Below, piece after piece: positions 46,170-54,102 of a stretch of DNA of 64,000 nt. The position numbers and the translations under genes are program-made. The notes under the pieces are model-generated. The model was not told the origin of the DNA. It saw only the letters and a program-made list of their open reading frames with translations, and did no database searches. Numbering within the stretch: position 1 is the stretch's first letter; the number at the start of each line of letters is the position of its first letter. The stretch is from Woeseiaceae bacterium. Lineage in GTDB: Bacteria; Pseudomonadota; Gammaproteobacteria; Steroidobacterales; Woeseiaceae. The DNA lies in the NCBI GenBank assembly GCA_021773095.1, contig JAJFKR010000020.1, positions 124,001 to 188,000 on the forward strand, given 5' to 3'.

Positions 46170-47576
46170 TCATTCAGGATTCAAAGTCGACATGATTTCC
46201 GGATCTTCTTCCTCTTCCGCCAGCAAGACATGACAGGTGTCGCATTCGTAGGTTAGCTTTTCGCGCTCGGGCGTGCGCATTCTCTTGTTGTGACAACGAT
46301 AACAACCGGGCGACTGCTCGTGACCAATATGGTTGGGATAGGTATTCCACCAAACCTGCATTTGCGGAAATACATTCACTGAGTAGATGTCACCCAGTGC
46401 GTCAGCGGCCGTCGTAATTGCCTCTGGTTCCTCTCCGGCAATCTCCGGATAATTGTCCGCATAAAACTGCGTCAGCCCGTCCGTTATAGCCACACGTGCA
46501 AGCTCATGTGAGTCATATTCAGCATCGATGACACGCAGACTTTCGCGCTTCACAAACGGCAATGTCCGGTCGATGAGACCGGCGCTCATCGCCTTGTCGA
46601 TCTCGTTGCCGGGCGGCTGATAAATATGACTCGGTCTATTGTGGCAGTCGACACAGTCCATTGTTCTCCACACACCACCCTCTTCCGGCGCCTTCCTGTC
46701 ACTGAATTCGGTCATCACACCATCGCTATCGGTTAGTTCGACCTCATAAATTTCTTCGCGCGTCTCATCCGAGCGATAGCGAATTGAAACATCCGGGTCG
46801 ACGTGCCAGTGAATTCCGGTTGAGCCAACACCTCCGGCGCCACCAACACGCAGCAATAACGCCGTCGTTAGTTCGGTATTTTCCTCATCCTCCTCGTAAT
46901 GCTTTCTTACCGATAATTTGTCGCCCACGAACTTCGTCGGCCAGTGACATTGTTCACAGGTATCCCGGGCCGGACGCAAATCGTGCAGTGGCGTCGGAAT
47001 CGGCCGCGGATAAATATCCAGCGCCACAGCGATCAACTGCCAGGCACCGTCCATCTTGGATTTGACGAACCAGTCAGCACCTGGGCCGATATGGCACTCG
47101 GCACATTTGACTCGTGAGTGGGGTGACCTCTGATGCGCCGTGTGCTCAGGTTCCATCACCGAGTGACAGGCCATGCCACAAAACTCGACTGACTCCATCA
47201 CTTCCACGCCCTTATAAGTCGCGGCACTCAGTATGATGATATTGAACATCGTTGCGGCCAGGAAAATCAGCAACCAATGACGGGTCCTGGGCACGTTAAG
47301 ATCGAAAACGGGCATTAGCGGCATACCTTCACCGCCGGATATCCGGTTCATTTTTCGACGCCACAATACCGCACCGATCGGAATCAGGATCAAGCCGGTG
47401 ACAAAAATCATGGGCAGAATGAGGTAGGTCAGAATGCCAAGATAAGGACCACCCTCGAAGCCGAATTGTTCAAGCGCGAACAGACTCAGCATGAGCACCA
47501 GACTCGCGACCGCGAGCGCCGTGCCGATCAGGCTGATGATGCTACGTGTGATGGATACAATAAAATTCTTAATCAT
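46170..47576 (-). CDS. NapC/NrfH-like six-heme membrane cytochrome c
   Basis: A 468-residue protein with two or three N-terminal transmembrane segments (SLIGTALAVASLVLMLSLFAL; LIFLAATMFNIIILSAATY) followed by a periplasmic multiheme region. It has five CxxCH sites (CAECH, CEQCH, CVDCH, CYRCH, CDTCH) and one CxxxCH in FCGMACHSVMEPEHTAHQ (CGMAC-H). The latter is the form seen in the NapC/NirT-like family with long C-terminus found in many Bacteroidetes and Proteobacteria. It probably oxidises quinol and passes electrons to periplasmic carriers. Confidence 0.88.
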   Translation of the reverse strand: MIKNFIVSITRSIISLIGTALAVASLVLMLSLFALEQFGFEGGPYLGILTYLILPMIFVTGLILIPIGAVLWRRKMNRISGGEGMPLMPVFDLNVPRTRHWLLIFLAATMFNIIILSAATYKGVEVMESVEFCGMACHSVMEPEHTAHQRSPHSRVKCAECHIGPGADWFVKSKMDGAWQLIAVALDIYPRPIPTPLHDLRPARDTCEQCHWPTKFVGDKLSVRKHYEEDEENTELTTALLLRVGGAGGVGSTGIHWHVDPDVSIRYRSDETREEIYEVELTDSDGVMTEFSDRKAPEEGGVWRTMDCVDCHNRPSHIYQPPGNEIDKAMSAGLIDRTLPFVKRESLRVIDAEYDSHELARVAITDGLTQFYADNYPEIAGEEPEAITTAADALGDIYSVNVFPQMQVWWNTYPNHIGHEQSPGCYRCHNKRMRTPEREKLTYECDTCHVLLAEEEEDPEIMSTLNPE

Positions 47577-47601
47577 GATGGTCCCTGGACTACGGTCGAT
47601 A

Positions 47602-49548
47602 TCAAGTACCTGACAATGCCAAGATTATCCCAATAGCCAGTGCTATGCCGATAAGTAGAAACACCGTACCCCATATGTATGCTTTGCGTATCTCAGCAGT
47701 TGTTGGCGCGTCCACCAGGTAGTCATCCAGCTCGTTATTATCAAGCAGTCGTTGATATTCGAGCGGCCTTTCCGCTTTGAATTGTTGTAGCGGCATCTTG
47801 CCCAGGAACGCCACCAGGTCCATCGGGAAACTCTCGGGGCGCAAGTGTGTATGAAAAAAATGAAACACAAAGATGAATCCGGTAGCCAGGAGCGCCTCAT
47901 CGCTATGAATTACATAGGCTGCGTTCAGCACCCAACCCGGCATGAGGATAGTGAATAAACCCGGTAGCCAGAGCATCAACCCTGACAGGCCGATGATTAG
48001 TACACCCCAAAATACGGCGAGATAATCGAATTTCTCAAAATACGTCCACCTATCACCCGGAGGTCGCTCGCCCAGGTAAAGAAAGTAACGAATATTGGCA
48101 ATGAAATCCCGCAGGTCTTTGGGCTGCGGAACCATAGAGTTCGGTCCCCACAGCAGTCCCTTCTCTTTGTTGATGGCCCAGCGAAAAAAGAGATGGCCGA
48201 GGTGAATCACCATATATCCAAACGTGCCGAGTGCCGCGAAACGGTGAATAAACCGCGCGGAATCGACTCCACCAAGCAGGTTAATCAACGTCTGCGCCCA
48301 GGGCGCCGCGTGAAACTTTAGCGGCAATCCAGTCATGGCGAGAAGCAGAAACGTCAGAATCACAACCACATGCATGCGGCTGTTCATTTTCGAAAATCGC
48401 CTGACGTATTGACCGGTCCTGTCGATTTTCTCGCCAAATTCACGACGCATCGATCCGACCAGCGACCGCTGCAGCCAAAGAATGTCATGAATACCGAAAA
48501 ATGCGAATACGCCGATCAAAAGTCCGGTCATGAATATCCAGACGATGTACACCACGAAATCGTCGTCTGGGTCAGTCGGATCGTTGTGTGGGTCGTAACT
48601 AATGAACGATTGCGTTATGCCATCATGACAACGGCCGCAGGTCGCCACGAGATTCGCGGAGTTGACACTCGACAGCGGATCGTCAGCCGGCAGATTATTG
48701 TGTGGCGTGTGGCAATCGGCGCAGGTTGCACCACTGACGAAACCAAGATCATTGGCCTTGCCGTGAAAGCTGTCACGAAATGTCGTCAGGTACTCATCGT
48801 GGCAACCACCGCAGGTGTCTGCCGACGCCAAACGACTGACGGCAGTCTTAGGATCGGCGATCTCATGTGTGGCGTGGCAATCAATACAGACCGGGCCGTC
48901 CTCACCCGCTTGCCAATTTTTGCCATGTGCGCTTTGCGCCCTCCATTTCTCGAGCAATAGGAGATGACAACTGCCACACATTTCCGGCGAGTTATCATGG
49001 GCTGCCGGGGCCTTGTCGCTCGCGATCGCGATTATGCGATGGTCGCCATGACAGTCACTGCAACTGGGTGCGTCGATCAACCCGGATAACAGCAATGCCT
49101 TGCCGTGTTCGCTGGTCAGGTAGCCATCGATCAGTGATGCCGGTGTATCGTGACAAGCACCACATTGCCTGATCTGATTAACGGGCGAAACAGCCGACGC
49201 GAGATCGTCGACGTTAAGAATTTCATGCGGTGCGCCGTGGCAATCATTGCACAACACATTCTCGTCATGAACACTGCGACCCAGACCTCGAAGTATTTTG
49301 CCGTGACATTCCGCACAGCTGTTTTCGTTTGTCAGCGGCTCGAGGTCGTTGCCCTCGTGCTCCGTTGTGACGTTAGTGTGGCAATCCAGACAGGCAGGGT
49401 CCGGATGTGCAGTAGAAACCGGCGCTACGCCGTCATGACATTCGGCACAATTTATCTCTTGTGCCTGGGCAAATGATGCAAAAATTAGTAATAGAGCAAA
49501 CTTGATTGAGCGCCGTGGGATACCTGAGACACACACAGCCGCATTCAT
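47602..49548 (-). CDS. 11-heme cytochrome c fused to cytochrome b (CbcL-like quinol oxidoreductase)
   Basis: A 648-residue protein. After a signal peptide (residues about 10-29) a periplasmic domain of about 300 residues carries 11 CxxCH sites (CAECH, CLDCH, CAECH, CNDCH, CGACH, CSDCH, CGSCH, CIDCH, CGGCH, CADCH, CGRCH). It is followed by a transmembrane domain resembling the formate-dehydrogenase gamma / HydC cytochrome b: HILW-type helices, FIHRFAALGTFGYMVIHLGHLFF and FVFHFFHTHLRP, with His ligands for two b hemes, and a last helix. This is the architecture of Geobacter CbcL, a quinol-oxidising entry to extracellular electron transfer. It is the first gene of the unit ending with the lipoprotein at 42303. 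Confidence 0.9.
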   Translation of the reverse strand: MNAAVCVSGIPRRSIKFALLLIFASFAQAQEINCAECHDGVAPVSTAHPDPACLDCHTNVTTEHEGNDLEPLTNENSCAECHGKILRGLGRSVHDENVLCNDCHGAPHEILNVDDLASAVSPVNQIRQCGACHDTPASLIDGYLTSEHGKALLLSGLIDAPSCSDCHGDHRIIAIASDKAPAAHDNSPEMCGSCHLLLLEKWRAQSAHGKNWQAGEDGPVCIDCHATHEIADPKTAVSRLASADTCGGCHDEYLTTFRDSFHGKANDLGFVSGATCADCHTPHNNLPADDPLSSVNSANLVATCGRCHDGITQSFISYDPHNDPTDPDDDFVVYIVWIFMTGLLIGVFAFFGIHDILWLQRSLVGSMRREFGEKIDRTGQYVRRFSKMNSRMHVVVILTFLLLAMTGLPLKFHAAPWAQTLINLLGGVDSARFIHRFAALGTFGYMVIHLGHLFFRWAINKEKGLLWGPNSMVPQPKDLRDFIANIRYFLYLGERPPGDRWTYFEKFDYLAVFWGVLIIGLSGLMLWLPGLFTILMPGWVLNAAYVIHSDEALLATGFIFVFHFFHTHLRPESFPMDLVAFLGKMPLQQFKAERPLEYQRLLDNNELDDYLVDAPTTAEIRKAYIWGTVFLLIGIALAIGIILALSGT

Positions 49549-49648
49549 TATTCTGAGCTCATAATTGAAATCAGACTGGTTAGTAGACTAATCGAGATGG
49601 CCGCACAATCCGGGATTTCCGAAGCAGCTGGCTAGTGCCGTTCGAAGT

Positions 49649-50023
49649 TTATGGATCGTATAACGGCCCAATGTCCATGTAGATTTTGTATCTCGAAATC
49701 AACTCACCATCAAACTCAAGAACATTCGTGAATGGCAGCTTTATCTTGGTCGCGTCGTGCCGTGTATAGGTGACCTCACCCTCGCAAACGACGGCGTCAC
49801 CTGCCGCAACGACCCTAGCCGGGTCATGGCACAGGCCGGCAATTGTAGAGAAAAAGCCATCCACAGCCTCGTGGATGGCTTCTTGGCCCTGTACCGTCGG
49901 TGCCGAACCGAAACGAAACGATGCCTCGTCAGTCAGAAAGCCGACAAAACGTCCCGTATCCTTGGCATCGATCGCCGCAAACAAGTCGTCAAGACGAGCG
50001 ATCGCAGAATCGATAGCTGTCAC
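49649..50023 (-). CDS. SnoaL/NTF2-like protein
   Basis: A 124-residue protein of the SnoaL-like fold: IARLDDLFAAIDAKDTGRFVGFLTDEASFRFGSAP (split), QGQEAIHEAVDGFF and LPFTNVLEFDGELISRYKIYMDIGPLY. It starts with GTG whose last bases overlap the TGA of the diheme cytochrome gene (GTGA). Function unknown; perhaps it is unrelated to electron transfer but co-transcribed with it. Confidence 0.85.
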   Translation of the reverse strand: MTAIDSAIARLDDLFAAIDAKDTGRFVGFLTDEASFRFGSAPTVQGQEAIHEAVDGFFSTIAGLCHDPARVVAAGDAVVCEGEVTYTRHDATKIKLPFTNVLEFDGELISRYKIYMDIGPLYDP

Positions 50024-50628
50024 TGCTGACTAGCGTAGAAATGTAACAGTGCCGTGACGTCGTCAGCGCTCAACGCCTCCAGTTTTTCCTTCATTTTCTT
50101 ATCCTGGGGCCGATCACCGGATAAATAATCCGCGAAGGAATTCTCAAGATACGCCATCCATTGACCCGCCAGGATTGAAGCTTCGTCCTCAACGTTCGAG
50201 CCACCATCCGAATGGCACTTATCGCACTGCTGCTCGTGAATCGCTGCCCCGGCCTCAGCCAGCGCCGCATCAAAATCCTGAGCTGCAGGTACAAATTCGA
50301 GCTCGGAATAAGCATCTCCAAGCATCTCGATATCGTCATCACTCAAGTCAGCGGAAATCGCACACATCGTCGTTGCGGCGCGATTTGTGTCGCCCTGTCG
50401 ATATTCACTTTCTGAGCAGGGCCGCTCTTCATCTCGATACATGAATAGCGCATCGGCGGTGCCGAATGCGTCGATACCTGCAATTGTTGGGACATCACCC
50501 CATTGGCTAACGCCGTTATCGCCGTGGCAGTCGTTACAGACGTCCATCTGAGTACCAATATCCGCGGCACTTGTCGATGTAACAGCCAGAAACACTCCCG
50601 CTGCCAACAAAATTCTATATGCGCTCAT
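50020..50628 (-). CDS. diheme cytochrome c (cytochrome c4-like)
   Basis: A 202-residue exported cytochrome: signal peptide ILLAAGVFLAVTSTSAA, then two CxxCH sites (CNDCHGDNGVSQWGDVP and CDKCHSDGGSN), each with a downstream Met (FMYRDEERP and MKEKL), the layout of a class I diheme cytochrome. An extra Cys pair (RPCSESE and TTMCAISADLS) may form a disulphide. I start at the ATG at 50628 (AGGGAG six bases upstream); the frame is open to 51024 but that part overlaps the divergent promoter. It is a candidate periplasmic shuttle between inner-membrane and outer-membrane modules. Confidence 0.88.
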   Translation of the reverse strand: MSAYRILLAAGVFLAVTSTSAADIGTQMDVCNDCHGDNGVSQWGDVPTIAGIDAFGTADALFMYRDEERPCSESEYRQGDTNRAATTMCAISADLSDDDIEMLGDAYSELEFVPAAQDFDAALAEAGAAIHEQQCDKCHSDGGSNVEDEASILAGQWMAYLENSFADYLSGDRPQDKKMKEKLEALSADDVTALLHFYASQQ

Positions 50629-50810
50629 AATCATCTCCCTGCGGCCTAAACCGCTTTCAGTAGGTGGACTATTTTCAACCTGCGGACAAGCGACGGACAA
50701 TAAGTACATGTAGCGATGAGCAAAAGCAATCCGTTTTGGTAAAAGGTTATCTAGGAAGTACAAAAACACAGATTTGTATGGTGACCACATAATATTGGGG
50801 AACGTGTTCG
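50629..50810. promoter_or_regulatory. divergent control region of the two cytochrome units
   Basis: 182 bases separate the start of the diheme cytochrome (minus) from the mtrA-like start (plus) and must hold promoters for both. It is AT-richer than its neighbours. I see no clear FNR-type box (TTGAT-N4-ATCAA) and no strong sigma-70 pair. Confidence 0.5.
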
Positions 50811-51758
50811 ATGAATTTGCAACTGCCAGGTCGAATCGCCATTGTATTATCTCTCGGAGTGTTCTTCTCGCCGTATATTGAAGCGCAATCCGCAGACGAC
50901 ACGACATCTGATATCGAATACAGCCGCAAAGGTGCCGATACCTGTATCGCCTGCCACGACGATGCTGATACTTTGGCCATTTTTCAGACCAAACACGCCC
51001 TACCCTCCGACCCCCTTGGGCCATTCGGGCACGGTCAACTCCAATGCGAGGCCTGCCACGGGCCCGGTGGCGATCATTCGCCCAGAGTCAGGCGAGGAGA
51101 GGAACGGCCTCCCATCATCTCTTTCGGTCCTGATGATGTAACCAGCGTCAGCGAACGAAATGAAATGTGCCTGAATTGCCACAACGATGGGATCGGTTTC
51201 AGCTGGAATCACGGCCCGCACGATGTAGACGAGATCGCCTGTGCTGACTGCCACGTGAGCCATGCACCGAGAGATGCCGTCATGCAAACTTCAACGCAAC
51301 CTGAAGTTTGTTTTGGATGCCACCAACTTCAGCGCAGCGAAACATTAAAAGCATTTTCCCACCCGTTTTTCGAAGGCAATATGGATTGTAACGGTTGTCA
51401 CAGCTCCCACGGTGACACGGTCGCGACGACACTTGCTCGTCAAACGGTGAACGAGACTTGCTACGAATGCCACGCGGAAAAACGTGGTCCATTCCTCTGG
51501 GAGCATGCGCCGGTTAGTGAAGATTGTGGGCTGTGTCACTCACCACACGGATCAAACCACCCGGGAATGTTGACTCGACGAGCACCTTTGCTTTGTCAAA
51601 GCTGCCACTCGCAGGCCGGCCATCCGAGCATCGCGTATCAGGATGATGGTTTGGCATCCGGCACTTCATCGCAATTCTTGCTTGGCCAGGCCTGCCTGAA
51701 TTGCCACTCACAAAGCCACGGCTCCAATCACCCGTCCGGTTCGAAACTGTTGCGATAA
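50811..51758 (+). CDS. mtrA: decaheme cytochrome c, MtrA/DmsE family
   Basis: A 315-residue exported protein (signal peptide with IAIVLSLGVFFSPYIEA) with ten CxxCH motifs: CIACH, CEACH, CLNCH, CADCH, CFGCH, CNGCH, CYECH, CGLCH, CQSCH, CLNCH. Length, heme number and spacing, with paired halves (SSHGDTVATT and SPHGSNHPGM segments), match MtrA/DmsE/PioA-type decaheme cytochromes that insert in an outer-membrane porin. Its gene is 45 bases upstream of the MtrB/PioB barrel gene, the standard arrangement. The symbol is by family. Confidence 0.93.
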   Translation: MNLQLPGRIAIVLSLGVFFSPYIEAQSADDTTSDIEYSRKGADTCIACHDDADTLAIFQTKHALPSDPLGPFGHGQLQCEACHGPGGDHSPRVRRGEERPPIISFGPDDVTSVSERNEMCLNCHNDGIGFSWNHGPHDVDEIACADCHVSHAPRDAVMQTSTQPEVCFGCHQLQRSETLKAFSHPFFEGNMDCNGCHSSHGDTVATTLARQTVNETCYECHAEKRGPFLWEHAPVSEDCGLCHSPHGSNHPGMLTRRAPLLCQSCHSQAGHPSIAYQDDGLASGTSSQFLLGQACLNCHSQSHGSNHPSGSKLLR

Positions 51759-51803
51759 CAGTGGACGCGTGTGCAACGCAACACGATCGACAGGGTAACG
51801 AAA

Positions 51804-53918
51804 ATGAACGTTTTCAAGCTGCAAACATCCAGACACTTGTTTCTTGTCACTATGGCAGTCGCGGCGCTGGTGACAACGGCGCAATCGCAGGAGGTCGATA
51901 CCAGCGACTGGGACTGCGAATTCTGTCCGTTTGAAAGTGGCTATCGAGCGGATTATCAACTGGGTGTAACCAACGTCAGCGATGACGCCGCCTATCTGGG
52001 TGATGCAAACGGCTATAGCGAAGAAGGCAATTATGCCAACGTCGATGGCGCTGGTAGTTATTCGAGCGATGGACATCAGCTGCGTTGGTTGGTCAAGGAC
52101 CTCGGTCTTGATTCCAGATACGCTGAGCTTGCCGGTAACCGTCAGGGCAAGCTGGATTACAGTGTGTCGTACCGGGAAATTCCACGAACACAATTTTTTG
52201 GCAGCGAGACGATCTTCCAGCAGTCAACAAGCGATACTCTGAGTTTGCCGGCAAACTGGGTCCGTGCAGCCAATACGGCCGGAATGTCCGAGCTCAATAC
52301 GGGCCTCGCAGTACGAGACATCGACAGTGACCGCAGCATTCTGCAAATTGGTGGACGCTATAAACTAACGAATCGCATCAGTTTTTCCGCCGACTATCGC
52401 AGACAGGAACAGCAGGGCGTAGATATTGCCGGCGGCTCATATTTCTTCCAGGCAAGCCAGTTGGCCAAACCAATTGACTATGTCACCGACTCTGCGGACT
52501 TCGATATTCGATACACCACCGACAATGGGTTCCTCTCTGTCGCCTGGTACTTTTCCGACTTCGAAAGCGACACGGCCGGGACGAATTGGGAAAACCCGTT
52601 TACCTCGGCACCGGGCTCCGAATTCGCCACACTGGCCCAGGCCCCCGGCAACAACTTCAACCAGGTTTCCCTGCTCGGTGGCTACAATTTCTCGAGTACG
52701 CGGACCTCCGTAGCCTTTTCTGTTACGGCAGGTCGCATGACACAAAACAGAGCCTTCCTGCCCTATACGAGCAATGCGAACGTAGTCGTCAGTCCCTTGC
52801 CACGACTGTCTCTTGATGGCGAGGTCGATACCAGCAATCTTGCATTCAGCATTACCACCAGGGCGATCAAGAAAGCGCGCATTAAGTTGGAATACCGCTA
52901 CGACGAGCGCGACAACGGAACGCTACAGGACGTTTGGTCCGGTGTCATTGCCGAGGCCTTCGTGACTGCGGCCACCACCAATATTCCGTACAGCTTTGAA
53001 CGATCCCGGCTTGGTCTTAGCGCCGACTACGACCTGTTCGACACAGTTCGTGTCTCAGGCGGCTACGAGCGCAAGCAGATTGACAGAGATTTCCAGGAAG
53101 TCGCCGAACAAACTGAGGATAACGGTTGGGGCCGCGTAAGGTGGAGCCCAAACGGTGCTGTGCAAATCGATATCAAAGGTGGTGCAAGCCGGCGGGACAT
53201 CGACAGTTACAACGAAGTCTTTGCGGCAACTCTCGGGCAAAATCCGTTGTTACGAAAATACAACCTTGCATTCCGGTACCGAACGTTTGGTGAGTTGACC
53301 TTTGTAGCGGCGTTTCCAGAAAGCCCGGTGACCTTTACGCTTAATGGACTGTTTGCAGACGACAGCTACACCCGATCCATAATGGGCCTGACTTCAGGCG
53401 AAGAATTAGGTTTCACAGGAGATTTAAGCTGGGCGTTAGGCGGTAAATCATCGCTGTACCTGACCGGTGGTTTCGAAAATATTGATTCAGAGCAATTCGG
53501 GAGCGAATTATTCGCGCGGGAAGACTGGCGCGCGAGCAATAATGATGAGTTTATTACTGTCGGTGGCGGCGTTCGGATCAGGGAAATCGGAGGCAAATTT
53601 GATTTTCAACTGGACTACACGCACTCCGAAGGGACGTCCGAAATAGACCTGGTATCCAACGTCAGCGGCCAAAGCCAGTTCCCGGACCTGGAATCAACGC
53701 TCGAGTATCTGCGAGCACAGATTTCCTACCGGCACTCGGATCGACTTGAGCTCGTCGCGAACCTTCGATATCAAAGTTTCCTGGCAAAAAACTGGGCGCT
53801 TGAAGGTGTTGGACCTGACACTATTTTGTCTGTGCTGAGTCTCGGCGCCCAACCGTATGACGAAGATACTTTGATCTTCGGGCTGGGATTTAAATACTCA
53901 ATTGGTGGGCAGCAGTAA
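51804..53918 (+). CDS. mtrB: outer-membrane beta-barrel, MtrB/PioB family
   Basis: A 704-residue exported protein. After the signal peptide the N-terminus carries a C-E-F-C pair (C38-C41), the CxxC characteristic of MtrB proteins. The rest shows alternating hydrophobic/polar strands with aromatic girdle residues, typical of a large (about 26-strand) barrel, and ends YSIGGQQ. It should form the pore that sheathes the decaheme protein. I start at the ATG at 51804 (AGGGTAACGAAA upstream) rather than the earlier in-frame start. Confidence 0.92.
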   Translation: MNVFKLQTSRHLFLVTMAVAALVTTAQSQEVDTSDWDCEFCPFESGYRADYQLGVTNVSDDAAYLGDANGYSEEGNYANVDGAGSYSSDGHQLRWLVKDLGLDSRYAELAGNRQGKLDYSVSYREIPRTQFFGSETIFQQSTSDTLSLPANWVRAANTAGMSELNTGLAVRDIDSDRSILQIGGRYKLTNRISFSADYRRQEQQGVDIAGGSYFFQASQLAKPIDYVTDSADFDIRYTTDNGFLSVAWYFSDFESDTAGTNWENPFTSAPGSEFATLAQAPGNNFNQVSLLGGYNFSSTRTSVAFSVTAGRMTQNRAFLPYTSNANVVVSPLPRLSLDGEVDTSNLAFSITTRAIKKARIKLEYRYDERDNGTLQDVWSGVIAEAFVTAATTNIPYSFERSRLGLSADYDLFDTVRVSGGYERKQIDRDFQEVAEQTEDNGWGRVRWSPNGAVQIDIKGGASRRDIDSYNEVFAATLGQNPLLRKYNLAFRYRTFGELTFVAAFPESPVTFTLNGLFADDSYTRSIMGLTSGEELGFTGDLSWALGGKSSLYLTGGFENIDSEQFGSELFAREDWRASNNDEFITVGGGVRIREIGGKFDFQLDYTHSEGTSEIDLVSNVSGQSQFPDLESTLEYLRAQISYRHSDRLELVANLRYQSFLAKNWALEGVGPDTILSVLSLGAQPYDEDTLIFGLGFKYSIGGQQ

Positions 53919-54006
53919 ACATCCCAACCGATCGAAACCGATGCGCTGCAATACCATTCATTGCGTAGGTATGAGTACACGATTCGCCCTCACTTTCTGC
54001 GTATTT

Positions 54007-54047
54007 TCCGCTATGTAAATCTCCTCATTACAAGATGTCATAGCGGA
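54007..54047. promoter_or_regulatory. inverted repeat upstream of the surface lipoprotein gene
   Basis: TCCGCTATG (54007-54015) and its exact complement CATAGCGGA (54039-54047) flank 23 AT-rich bases, 56 bases before the lipoprotein start, 89 after the barrel gene stop. It could be an operator or an mRNA hairpin setting relative expression of the lipoprotein. Extended match is 11 of 12 bases. Confidence 0.45.
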
Positions 54048-54102
54048 GAATATATTCTATTCGGTGAAGTAGAAAATCAAATACGTTCATGAGGAGGCGA
54101 TC

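Noticed and set aside
50635-51024. Longer start for the diheme cytochrome
   Set aside because: It runs through the divergent promoter into the mtrA gene; the ATG at 50628 precedes a signal peptide and has a good ribosome-binding site.
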